Source of the DNA: Bacteroidota bacterium
GTDB lineage: Bacteria > Bacteroidota > Bacteroidia > Flavobacteriales_D > Crocinitomicaceae
Assembly (NCBI GenBank): GCA_016866255.1
Contig: VGMY01000005.1
Location: 62,001 to 126,000 of the forward strand
DNA: 64,000 bases
Reading direction: 5' to 3'
Made by a program: the position numbers and the translations under genes. Under the pieces are notes generated by a model. The model did not search any database and was not told the DNA's origin. It worked only from the letters and a program-made list of their open reading frames with translations. Position 1 is the stretch's first letter. The number at the start of each line of letters is the position of its first letter. Positions 1-9,181 of this stretch are shown piece by piece.

Positions 1-358
1 CTACGCACAATAAAATTGCTCCGCCAAGAATTAAAACAACCGCTACGATTAGGGGTTTTTCGAAAACAGCTTCAATTTTTTCATCGAACAATTTCCCCAA
101 GACCAAGGCCGGAATTACCGAAAGAACTAATAACTTATAAAATGTCCAAGAAGATTGAATAAAAAACCGCTGTCGGTAAACCACCACAACAGCTAAAATA
201 GCCCCGAATTGTATCGAAACCGTAAACATTTTTACGTAATCGGTGGGCGTAATTCCGAGCAAGTGTTCAGCAAACAACAGATGTGCCGTACTGGAGATAG
301 GTAAAAACTCTGTCAAGCCTTCAACCAAAGCGAGGATCAACGCCTCTAAAACCGACAT
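1..358 (-). CDS. uppP: Undecaprenyl-diphosphatase, UppP/BacA family (partial, C-terminus outside window)
   Basis: Reverse-strand translation from ATG at 358 begins MSVLEALILALVEGLTEFLPISSTAHLLFAEHLLG, the characteristic UppP E-G-L-TEFLPISSTAHL motif; runs off the window edge. Confidence 0.93.
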   Translation of the reverse strand, partial: MSVLEALILALVEGLTEFLPISSTAHLLFAEHLLGITPTDYVKMFTVSIQFGAILAVVVVYRQRFFIQSSWTFYKLLVLSVIPALVLGKLFDEKIEAVFEKPLIVAVVLILGGAILLCV

Positions 359-359
359 C

Positions 360-659
360 TTACTTCTGTTTTTGGGACTTTGAACTCTTATCGGCCGCTT
401 CGTCTTTCAATGGCTCGTTTCCAGAGTTTATGCTGGGTCTTTTTATCACCGAATAAAAAATGACCGCATAACCTATTGCTATGAGAAATGGCGCTACCGT
501 AATTCGTACTGGACTAAATAAGGCCTCCTCGTCAAAGGAATTGGGATCATCAGAACCTCCGCCTATCATGAATACAAATCCCAAAACATTAATAAACAAT
601 CCAATAAGGAGTATTCCGTAATTCTTAACATTAAAACCAAAATGGTCTATTTTACGCAT
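360..659 (-). CDS. DUF3098-like small membrane protein
   Basis: About 100 aa with two TM segments and an MGGGSDDPN..F..E.fSP.RIT..P motif, located between ftsX and uppP as commonly seen in Bacteroidetes. The ATG is at 659; the ORF track uses an upstream TTG. Confidence 0.7.
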   Translation of the reverse strand: MRKIDHFGFNVKNYGILLIGLFINVLGFVFMIGGGSDDPNSFDEEALFSPVRITVAPFLIAIGYAVIFYSVIKRPSINSGNEPLKDEAADKSSKSQKQK

Positions 660-661
660 AA

Positions 662-1546
662 TCAATAGAGTTTATCAAGTTTTAACCGCAAATACTTGCT
701 TAAGGCAAACCAAGTAGATGCGAAAGTAATGAAAACCCCCATAAACACCAATGAAGCGGTTAATAATAAAAGATTGAACAAAGAAAAGGTAATTTCTATG
801 GTTTCCAAGGTATTGTTGAGGGCATAAAATACCGTTATTAACAATAGCAAGGCTAGAAAAGCAGATATAATTCCATTGATAACCGACTGTCGAAGGAAGG
901 GATGACGTATAAACGCTCCGGTTGCTCCCACCAATTGCATCGTTTTAATTGTAAACCGCCGAGAATACAATTCCATGCGTATGGTATTGTTAATCATGGC
1001 TACAGCAATGACAATCAACAAGAAAGCAACGGTGAGAAAAACCAGCGCAAACTGTTTGAAACCAAGGTTAATGCGTTCTACCGAAGAACTGTCATAACTT
1101 ACCTCATCTACCATTTCAGGATATTTTTCAAGCAATTTTTTCTGAATCTTCTTTAACCCTGATTTCGTTGCATACGAAGCTGATGGGTTAAAACACAAAG
1201 AAGGTGGAAGGGGATTCTCCTCTTCAAACAATGCTTGAATATCCTTAGACCCCTCGGAGGTGAACTCTTCTATGGCTCTTTCTGCAGAAATAAACCAAAC
1301 CTTATTAATTTCCTTCCAAGGCCTCATTTGGGTTTCTATTTGTTTAATGTCGGCATCTTGAATATCTGATTTAAAAAAGATGTCGCACTGAATGTTTTCT
1401 TTCGCTTGTTTTTGTACTGAATTTAAAGCCATGGACCCGCTTAACACAATTCCTATCAGGAAAAGAACCAAGGAAATTCCGACTATCGTAGACACATAAC
1501 TGTTTCTAATGCCCCTATTGGTATACTTCTCTAATGTTTCCGACAT
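662..1546 (-). CDS. ftsX: Cell-division permease FtsX
   Basis: MSETLEKYTNRGIRNSYVSTIVGISLVLFLIG... FtsX topology (TM, periplasmic domain, three TM) with MQLVGATGAFIRHPFLRQS. Start chosen at the internal ATG (1546). Confidence 0.88.
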   Translation of the reverse strand: MSETLEKYTNRGIRNSYVSTIVGISLVLFLIGIVLSGSMALNSVQKQAKENIQCDIFFKSDIQDADIKQIETQMRPWKEINKVWFISAERAIEEFTSEGSKDIQALFEEENPLPPSLCFNPSASYATKSGLKKIQKKLLEKYPEMVDEVSYDSSSVERINLGFKQFALVFLTVAFLLIVIAVAMINNTIRMELYSRRFTIKTMQLVGATGAFIRHPFLRQSVINGIISAFLALLLLITVFYALNNTLETIEITFSLFNLLLLTASLVFMGVFITFASTWFALSKYLRLKLDKLY

Positions 1547-1625
1547 AATGCGAAAATAATGAAAACCTAAAGATTGAATTGAACGCGACTTAGGATTAAT
1601 CCACGTTGGGTTGTTTATAGCCCTG

Positions 1626-3536
1626 CTACGGGTTGGGCTCAATCCAATCTCCGTGCGATTTTATAAGTTCTATCAATGCATCTACCGCATCCTCCGTATC
1701 GACATTTTTACGAACTACCTCTTTTTCCTTATACAAGGTAATCTTGCCAGGCCCCGAACCCACATATCCATAATCCGCATCTGCCATTTCACCCGGTCCA
1801 TTCACAATACACCCCATAATGCCAATTTTTAAACCTTTAAGATGGCTAGTACGAGACCGTATTTTCGCCGTGGTTTCTTGCAAATCAAAAAGCGTTCGCC
1901 CACAACTTGGACATGAAATATATTCCGTTTTCGAAATTCTTAACCGCGTCGCCTGCAGGACTCCAAATGCCACCTTATTTACCTCTGTTTTGGGTTGATT
2001 GGGCGCCTGAATCCAAATTCCATCTCCTAAGCCATCTACGAAAATAGAACCTGCATACACTCCTATTTCCAACTGAAACCGCTCACGATCTGCAGCTTGA
2101 GAATGTATCTTTAATATTACCGGATTTTGAATTTTTCGTGCGTCTAACAACATAAATGCCCACCGAAATTGCTGAACCCTATTATCGTACGAAGAACTTA
2201 AAACTAACACATCCTTCTTTTTTAGCCTTTTCACATTCGTTGCTAAATCTTCCACGGTAACTTCGCAAAAACAAGGCTGTTCATCTGAAAAATCGTTGCG
2301 ATTTTTTACATCAATAAAGGGATAAAAATTGGGGGGCTGTTGTACCTTGCTTTTCCAAGCGTATTCGTTAACCAAAACGCGCAACGTTCCTGGTAATTCG
2401 AAATCCAATGAATTGTCACCAATGTAAATACAATCTGCTGCGGCATCCTGTAAATTCCATTTATCCAAAACGGTCGAATAATTATATCCGCACGCGTACA
2501 AATTAGCGGGTGAAATCGATGTAAGGTTCGAAAAATCGGCAATCACTACAGGAACCTGTCTGCCTCCTATCGTTCCTAGTGCAAAAGAATCTCTTCGTTC
2601 GAAGGTAAAAGGATCATACGGTAAGTGTTCGGGCAGGTAGGGCAAGTTTGCTGTTGTCGTTTGATGGGTTATTTCAATTAATTTTTGAGCAACAGGAATC
2701 TCATACTCTGGCGCCTCAGTTAAAGAAACGCGTACCGTATCACCTAATCCATCTACCAAGAGGCTGCCGATGCCCACTGCAGATTTTATCCTTCCATCTT
2801 CCCCATCTCCCGCCTCGGTAACCCCCAAATGCAGAGGATAATTTCTACCTCTTTTGAGCATTTCTGCTACCAATAATCGATATGCTTGAACCATCACCAA
2901 GGTGTTGCTGGCTTTCATAGAAATAACCAAATTCAAAAAGTCGTGTTTCTCACAAACTTCAATGAATTCATAAGCTGAAGCGACCATTCCCTCGGGTGTA
3001 TCTCCGTAACGGCTCAAAATTCGATCCGACAAGGAGCCGTGATTCGTACCGATGCGCATCGCTCTTCCCAGCGATTTGCAGAGTAACACCAAAGGGGTAA
3101 ACTTTTCTTCGATCCGAAGCAATTCTGCGCGATAGCTTTCATCTGTGTATTCTATCTCTTCAAATTTCTTTTTATCGGCGTAATTCCCAGGATTTACTCG
3201 AACCTTCTCCACATGTAAAGCGGCAATTTCTGCGGCATTTGGAGTAAAATGAATATCGGCAACTAAGGGTTGATGGTATCCTCTTTCTGATAAGGCTGTT
3301 TTAATAATTTTCAAATGCTCTGCTTCCCTCTTGCTTGGCGCTGTCAAACGAACAATTTCACATCCCGCATCTAACATGCGTACTGACTCTTCAACAGCAT
3401 TGTTAGTATCAAGGGTGTCTGCTGTGGTCATCGATTGAACTCGAATCGGAAAATTGGAACCAATACCCACCGAGCCAACACGAACTTCTACGGTGTCTAA
3501 TCGTTGTTGTTGATACGGATTTTTACAATACCTCAT
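1626..3536 (-). CDS. ispG: 4-hydroxy-3-methylbut-2-en-1-yl diphosphate synthase, long Bacteroidetes-type IspG (GcpE)
   Basis: N-terminal GSNFPIRVQSMTTADTLDT and C-terminal SCPSCGRTLFDLQ...GIMGCIVNGPGEMADADYGYVG Fe-S motifs; large central insertion. Alternative upstream start at 3578. Confidence 0.93.
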   Translation of the reverse strand: MRYCKNPYQQQRLDTVEVRVGSVGIGSNFPIRVQSMTTADTLDTNNAVEESVRMLDAGCEIVRLTAPSKREAEHLKIIKTALSERGYHQPLVADIHFTPNAAEIAALHVEKVRVNPGNYADKKKFEEIEYTDESYRAELLRIEEKFTPLVLLCKSLGRAMRIGTNHGSLSDRILSRYGDTPEGMVASAYEFIEVCEKHDFLNLVISMKASNTLVMVQAYRLLVAEMLKRGRNYPLHLGVTEAGDGEDGRIKSAVGIGSLLVDGLGDTVRVSLTEAPEYEIPVAQKLIEITHQTTTANLPYLPEHLPYDPFTFERRDSFALGTIGGRQVPVVIADFSNLTSISPANLYACGYNYSTVLDKWNLQDAAADCIYIGDNSLDFELPGTLRVLVNEYAWKSKVQQPPNFYPFIDVKNRNDFSDEQPCFCEVTVEDLATNVKRLKKKDVLVLSSSYDNRVQQFRWAFMLLDARKIQNPVILKIHSQAADRERFQLEIGVYAGSIFVDGLGDGIWIQAPNQPKTEVNKVAFGVLQATRLRISKTEYISCPSCGRTLFDLQETTAKIRSRTSHLKGLKIGIMGCIVNGPGEMADADYGYVGSGPGKITLYKEKEVVRKNVDTEDAVDALIELIKSHGDWIEPNP

Positions 3537-3568
3537 GCCCTTAAAAACAACGGTTAATTCATGAATGT

Positions 3569-4210
3569 TTAGGCACAAATGCCCCTTCTTGTGAGTAAAG
3601 CATTGATTTGATCCATCAATTGTAGAAAATCTTTCTCCGCATTCTGATCGTTTTTAAAAATAAAATCTGCGTGATGCTTGTAGGGTTCAATATACCTATG
3701 ATAGCATGGTAAGACGTGATTTTCCCACTGATACAAAATGTCCTGGTGTTTGTACCCGCGGGTAGACTGATCTCTGTAAACACGGCGATCTAATTGAATT
3801 TTCGGATCTACCTCAACAAATATGCTTAAATCAATTAATTTAAAAACGTCTGAATAATAATATAAAAATAACCCTTCCACTAAAATAATATCCGCGGGAT
3901 GAATGGTAAGTAACACATTCTTTTCAGGATATGTATTAAAAAAATATTCTTTTACTTCAATGGTATTTCCTTGATACAATTGGTTTAAATCGCTGGATAA
4001 TTTCAGCTCATCAAGCGCCGTTGGGACATCAAAATTTATCACCCCGTTATCATCAAGAACCTGTGTTTCAATAGGACGGTAATAATTATCCATCGTAAAT
4101 AAAGCGGGGTTTAGGTGTGCAATTTCCTCGTGCAACCGCTTTATTAAGGTTGTTTTTCCAGATCCGCTACCACCACAAACACCGATAACCAAAGGTTTAT
4201 TTTCCATCAT
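3569..4210 (-). CDS. udk: Uridine kinase
   Basis: P-loop IGVCGGSGSGKTTL; TMDNYYRP; DIILVEGLFLYY. Confidence 0.88.
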   Translation of the reverse strand: MMENKPLVIGVCGGSGSGKTTLIKRLHEEIAHLNPALFTMDNYYRPIETQVLDDNGVINFDVPTALDELKLSSDLNQLYQGNTIEVKEYFFNTYPEKNVLLTIHPADIILVEGLFLYYYSDVFKLIDLSIFVEVDPKIQLDRRVYRDQSTRGYKHQDILYQWENHVLPCYHRYIEPYKHHADFIFKNDQNAEKDFLQLMDQINALLTRRGICA

Positions 4211-4300
4211 GAATAAACAAATATAACCATTCGATTTTTCTATTGAAGGATTGCCCAGGTTTTAGTTTTTAACTATTCTTGTAGTAATATATTAACAACG

Positions 4301-4924
4301 ATGAAACAAGTATTTTTTTATGTTTTCTGGCTAAGCTTTTTTACCTGTTTTTCACAACTCAAAATAAAAGACAAAGCCCCATTACAAAACCAATCTCTCA
4401 GGTGCATCGATGAAACCACCCTTTCTCTTTTTGACGGAAAAAAGAAAAATGGAATTGTTGTCATATTCACCTGCAACTCGTGTCCTTTTGTGGTAGGCTC
4501 TGATGATTTCCCAGGATGGGAACAACAATATGATTCATTGTATCTTGCCGCACAAGCCAACGAAATTGGTTTTATTCTCGTCAACTCCAATGAAGGAAAA
4601 AGAAACCAAGCAGATTCCTTTGAAGAAATGAAAAAACGCGCTCTTGAACACAACTATAAAATGCCCTATTTGTTGGATAATCAATCACAATTGGCCGATG
4701 CTTATGGAGCAAAAACAACACCGCATGTTTATTTTTTCGACGAAGATTTAACCCTTATCTATACAGGATCTATTGATAATTCTTGGGATAAGGCACGGCA
4801 AAAAAATATGCCTTACCTTTTCAACGCCATGGTTGCCAAAGGAAATGCAAAAAAAATTAAACCCAACACTACAGAGCCAAAAGGCTGTGGAATAAAACGC
4901 ATAAAAAAACCCGGCAATAAATAA
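4301..4924 (+). CDS. Thioredoxin-fold redoxin (AhpC/TSA-like), secreted
   Basis: Signal peptide, VVIFTCNSCPFV active-site-like region, KTTPHVYFFDEDLTLIYTGSIDN. Confidence 0.8.
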   Translation: MKQVFFYVFWLSFFTCFSQLKIKDKAPLQNQSLRCIDETTLSLFDGKKKNGIVVIFTCNSCPFVVGSDDFPGWEQQYDSLYLAAQANEIGFILVNSNEGKRNQADSFEEMKKRALEHNYKMPYLLDNQSQLADAYGAKTTPHVYFFDEDLTLIYTGSIDNSWDKARQKNMPYLFNAMVAKGNAKKIKPNTTEPKGCGIKRIKKPGNK

Positions 4925-4925
4925 C

Positions 4926-7193
4926 ATGGTTAAACAGCAGGTCTTTTTGTTTACTTTATTGATTGTGTGCCTGCACAGCTTCGCCCAAATACAAGGAAGC
5001 GGCGGAACTGGCAACTATTTTCCCAGTAAAGGTTGGAACAACATTCCGCTTATTCTCTTTCCAACACCTGATATTTCCGCCTTGCGTGAAGAAGATCAAG
5101 TATTGGATTCTTTAGGGGGACAGCCTTGGCGTTTTGGATACAATCACCCCACCTCTATTAATTCGGCCATTCACGGTATTTGGATTAGCACAAAAAATCA
5201 AGGTAAACTTTGGTTAATTCGAATTAAAAGTACAGGTGCACGAACAATTAACCTTGCTTTCGACCACACCCATATTCCCAAAGGAAACGAATTATACCTG
5301 TATAATCCTGAAAAATCGTTCATTTTAGGAAAATTTACTGAAGAACACCTTTGCGAAGAACAATTAGGCAGCGAACTCATACCCGGAGATGAAATCATCC
5401 TGGAATATTATGTTCCCAAAGGAAATCCCGAAGGATATATACAACTTAGTACCGTTACACATGGGTATAGAACGGCCAACGAATTTTACCTCAAAGCTTT
5501 CGGAAGCTCAGGCAATTGCAATGTTAATGTAAACTGTCCTCAGGGTGCGGCATGGCAGCAAGAAAAAAACGGCGTAGTTATGTTGGTTACCAACAATAAC
5601 GGTTTTTGTACGGGATCTTTAATCAACAATACGCTCAACAACGGAAAACCTTATGTGTTAACCGCTAATCATTGTTATAGCAACCCTGCAAATTGGATTT
5701 TTCGTTTTAATTGGCAAAGTCCTGGATGTGGTAATCCAAATGCCGAACCCACCTTTCAATCGCTGAACGGATCTGTATTAAAGGCTCGTGCAAGCGCTTC
5801 GGATTTCTGTTTAGTGGAAATTACAGGAGGGCTTCAAAACGGAACAGTTCCCGCGCTATTTAGCCCATATTTTAACGGATGGGACAACACCAATAATGTT
5901 CCTACTTCAGCTGTCGGCATTCACCACCCTTCGGGCGATATTAAAAAAATATCCATCGAAAATCATCCTTTAATATCGACCTCTTTCGGTGCGAGCCCCG
6001 CCAATTCCCACTGGGGCGTTACCGGTTGGGACCTGGGGGTAACAGAAGGAGGGTCTTCGGGCTCACCTTTGTTCGATCAAAACCATCGAATCGTTGGACA
6101 GCTGCATGGCGGCGCCTCAGCTTGTGGTGCACAGGCTTTATCGGATGAATACGGCAAAATAAGCTATTCTTGGAATCCCCAAAACAGCGATAGCAGCCAA
6201 CAATTGAAATATTGGCTTGATCCTGGCGCCACAAATGCAACTTTTGTCAACGGTTTTGATCCAAGCGGAGGAGCGCCCATTCAAGTTGATCCTTCCCTTT
6301 CAGCAACAAGTGGTGTATCCGGAACCTTTTGCGATAGTAACATTACCCCAACCGTAACCCTTTCTAATGGTGGCGCAATCACCCTCAATTCAGTAACCAT
6401 TAATTATGGCTTCGATGGACAAAACACCTTAAATTACACATGGAACGGTTCGTTAGCGCAATGGCAATCTGTTAACATCGCTCTGCCTCAAGTGGCATTA
6501 ACCTCAGGATTGCATACGTTTAATGCCTCAGTAAATAGCCCAAACACTGGTAATGATGAAAATAATGCAAACAATGTTCAAACAAGTTCTTTTAATGTCA
6601 TACTTAACGGTCAGCCGGTAGTTCTTGATTTGGTGTTGGACTGCTATGGATCGGAAACAAGCTGGGAATTAACCAACGATGTAAATACCGTTTTATTTAG
6701 CGGTAACAATTATGCCGATAATGCAGCTGGTTTGATAAGTGATGTTTGGTGTTTAAATGAAGGATGTTACACCTTTACCATCAACGACTCTTACGGCGAT
6801 GGAATTTACGGATTGCCGTGGTGTCCAAGCAGTGGAAGTGTTATGATCAGTTTGTTGGGGGATTCGCTTACCGGTATTCCAGCCTCTGAATCCGACTTTG
6901 GTAGTCAAGCAGAACTCAATTTCTGCATAGGAGAAACAGGGCTAGAGAACATAAACGAAGCGCAACTTCGTATTTACCCTAACCCCACACGCGACCTTGT
7001 CAATGGGAAAAGTAATTCACCAATAACTGACTTAATGTTGCAAGATTTACAAGGCAAAACTGTGATCCACACCGTACTTGAACCTAGTGCTCATTTTACG
7101 TTGGATATCGCTACCTTAAAACAAGGAACGTACCTGTTGCGCGGTACTTTCCTGAACGGGAAGAGCGTTGTAATTCCACTTATGAAACCTTAA
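4926..7193 (+). CDS. T9SS-sorted trypsin-like serine peptidase (lysyl-endopeptidase-like)
   Basis: Catalytic-triad contexts VLTANHCYS, ASDFCLVEI and EGGSSGSPLFDQNHRIVGQLHGG; C-terminal type-A sorting domain beginning LRIYPNPTRD and ending KQGTYLLRGTF...VIPLMKP. Confidence 0.86.
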   Translation: MVKQQVFLFTLLIVCLHSFAQIQGSGGTGNYFPSKGWNNIPLILFPTPDISALREEDQVLDSLGGQPWRFGYNHPTSINSAIHGIWISTKNQGKLWLIRIKSTGARTINLAFDHTHIPKGNELYLYNPEKSFILGKFTEEHLCEEQLGSELIPGDEIILEYYVPKGNPEGYIQLSTVTHGYRTANEFYLKAFGSSGNCNVNVNCPQGAAWQQEKNGVVMLVTNNNGFCTGSLINNTLNNGKPYVLTANHCYSNPANWIFRFNWQSPGCGNPNAEPTFQSLNGSVLKARASASDFCLVEITGGLQNGTVPALFSPYFNGWDNTNNVPTSAVGIHHPSGDIKKISIENHPLISTSFGASPANSHWGVTGWDLGVTEGGSSGSPLFDQNHRIVGQLHGGASACGAQALSDEYGKISYSWNPQNSDSSQQLKYWLDPGATNATFVNGFDPSGGAPIQVDPSLSATSGVSGTFCDSNITPTVTLSNGGAITLNSVTINYGFDGQNTLNYTWNGSLAQWQSVNIALPQVALTSGLHTFNASVNSPNTGNDENNANNVQTSSFNVILNGQPVVLDLVLDCYGSETSWELTNDVNTVLFSGNNYADNAAGLISDVWCLNEGCYTFTINDSYGDGIYGLPWCPSSGSVMISLLGDSLTGIPASESDFGSQAELNFCIGETGLENINEAQLRIYPNPTRDLVNGKSNSPITDLMLQDLQGKTVIHTVLEPSAHFTLDIATLKQGTYLLRGTFLNGKSVVIPLMKP

Positions 7194-7195
7194 AG

Positions 7196-8296
7196 TTGGC
7201 TGGACTCTACTTTCACATTCCATTTTGTAGAAAAAAATGCAGTTATTGCGACTTTCACTTTTCAACAACATTTGAATCATACCGCAACAAGTTACTCAAC
7301 GCAATGGTTCTTGAGCTTAAAGAACGTATACCATTAATTACACTGCCGTTAACAAGCGTTTACTTTGGGGGAGGCACTCCCAGTTTGCTCACAGAAACTG
7401 AACTTGCTAAATTTTTAAAAAATGTGCCAAGTTTAGACGAAGTTCAAGAAATTACCTTGGAGGTAAACCCTGAAGATCTCACAATAGATAACCTAACAAC
7501 TTGGCAACAATTAGGAATTAACCGGCTTAGCATTGGAATCCAAAGTTTAAATGAAGCTTTACTGAAATGGATGAACCGAAACCATACAGCAAAAGATGCG
7601 ATCCACAATTTACGACATCTCTCGCATTTCTCCTTCAATTGTTCCGTTGATCTTATTTACGGCATACCCGGACAAACCGTAAATGACCTATTAGCCGTGA
7701 AAGAAATTATTGAAAAACCTTACATAAATCACGTTTCCGCTTATGCTTTGTCGGTAGAAAATAAAACCCTCCTAGCCTATTCAGAGGCCAAATCCGGAAG
7801 CCCTTTGCTGGATGAAAATCACCAGAGCCGTCATTATTATGAAGTACAGCAATTATTAGCAAAGTTTAACTACGAACAATACGAAGTTTCGAGTTACGCC
7901 CGCAACAAAACGTATGCAAAGCACAACCAAAATTATTGGAAAAGGGTTCCATATCTTGGAATTGGACCAGGCGCGCATTCTTACGATGGTAAAAAAATAC
8001 GCCGTTGGAATGTGTCCAATAATTTTAGTTACATGCAACAGCAGAATTGGTTTGAAGAAGAAACCTTAACCGATGACAACTTATGGAATGAACTGTGGTT
8101 AACGAGTTTAAGAACATGCAATGGGGTAGATATGGAATTATTAGCTTCTTTCGGAGGTTTGCGCACCAAAGAACATCAATTACTAGAAGAATTAATAAGA
8201 ACGGGAGATTTGGTACAAAACAACCATCACTACCAGCTTACTCGACAAGGACTGCTCAAAGCCGATCGTTTCAGTGCTCTTTTTTTTAGAATTTAA
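7196..8296 (+). CDS. hemW: Radical SAM coproporphyrinogen III oxidase-like protein HemW
   Basis: GLYFHIPFCRKKCSYCDFHFS radical-SAM Cx3Cx2C motif, VYFGGGTPSLL, GIQSL, DLIYGIPGQT. Start is TTG in the ORF track. Confidence 0.9.
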   Translation: MAGLYFHIPFCRKKCSYCDFHFSTTFESYRNKLLNAMVLELKERIPLITLPLTSVYFGGGTPSLLTETELAKFLKNVPSLDEVQEITLEVNPEDLTIDNLTTWQQLGINRLSIGIQSLNEALLKWMNRNHTAKDAIHNLRHLSHFSFNCSVDLIYGIPGQTVNDLLAVKEIIEKPYINHVSAYALSVENKTLLAYSEAKSGSPLLDENHQSRHYYEVQQLLAKFNYEQYEVSSYARNKTYAKHNQNYWKRVPYLGIGPGAHSYDGKKIRRWNVSNNFSYMQQQNWFEEETLTDDNLWNELWLTSLRTCNGVDMELLASFGGLRTKEHQLLEELIRTGDLVQNNHHYQLTRQGLLKADRFSALFFRI

Positions 8297-8724
8297 CGAC
8301 AGGTAATTTTTGCAATTCGAACCGCGTGTCTTCCTCCTTCAAAATCCGTTGTTAAAAACGTTTGTACAATCTCTTGTGCAGTTACCCAATCAATAAACCT
8401 TGCAGGTAAAGCAAGAACATTAGCGTCGTTGTGTTGCCTTGCTAGAGCGGAAATCTCAGATGTCCAACATAACGCACATCGAATTCCCTGGTGTTTATTA
8501 GCTGTCATGCTTATCCCGTTGCCGGATCCACAAATTACAATGCCTAAATCAACCTCTTTCCTTTCTACGCACAAAGCGACAGGATGACCAAAATCCGGGT
8601 AATCAAGGCTTTGATTGCTGTAACAGCCCATATCCATTATTTCGTGTCCTTGGGAAATCAACCACGATATCAGTTGTGTTTTTAACGCATACCCTGCATG
8701 GTCAGACCCAATACTTAACTTCAT
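8293..8724 (-). CDS. rpiB: Ribose 5-phosphate isomerase B
   Basis: MKLSIGSDHAGYALK; VICGSGNGISMTANKHQGIRCALCW. Convergent 4-bp overlap with hemW. Confidence 0.93.
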   Translation of the reverse strand: MKLSIGSDHAGYALKTQLISWLISQGHEIMDMGCYSNQSLDYPDFGHPVALCVERKEVDLGIVICGSGNGISMTANKHQGIRCALCWTSEISALARQHNDANVLALPARFIDWVTAQEIVQTFLTTDFEGGRHAVRIAKITCR

Positions 8725-9181
8725 ATTTTTTTTTGCAACAAAGTTATGGTTTTAATAACTTGTTAGTAAAGGTGTTCAATTGATTTAACAACTCGTGAAA
8801 AATAACTGTTCGTTCAATGAATTATTTTATTAAGCAAAATAGTTTTGAAACCATCGTTATGAAAAAAGGAAAACTTTTATCGTATTTATAAGCAAAATAT
8901 ACACAACAGAAAAAAAATACAACATTTCCGTCAACCTCTGTTAATAGCAATACCCAATGCTCCGCTTACCAACAAATTTTATGTACGGTTTAATGTTAAC
9001 AAATTGTGGAAATTACGTTAGTTACCCTTGAGATAATAGGCTTATAATTCTTTTATCAACAAATGAACACACTTAATAATAGCAGCAATTTTTTTTTAAA
9101 TAAAATAATCTATAAATATTCTTGTTGTTCATAGAATTCTGTTTCGCAAATCTTTCACATTCTTTATTTTTGCTGTAAAAT

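Noticed and set aside
4926-7193. T9SS peptidase and preceding redoxin as a novel two-gene toxin system
   Set aside because: Adjacent and probably co-transcribed, but both are ordinary secreted families; no immunity-like partner.
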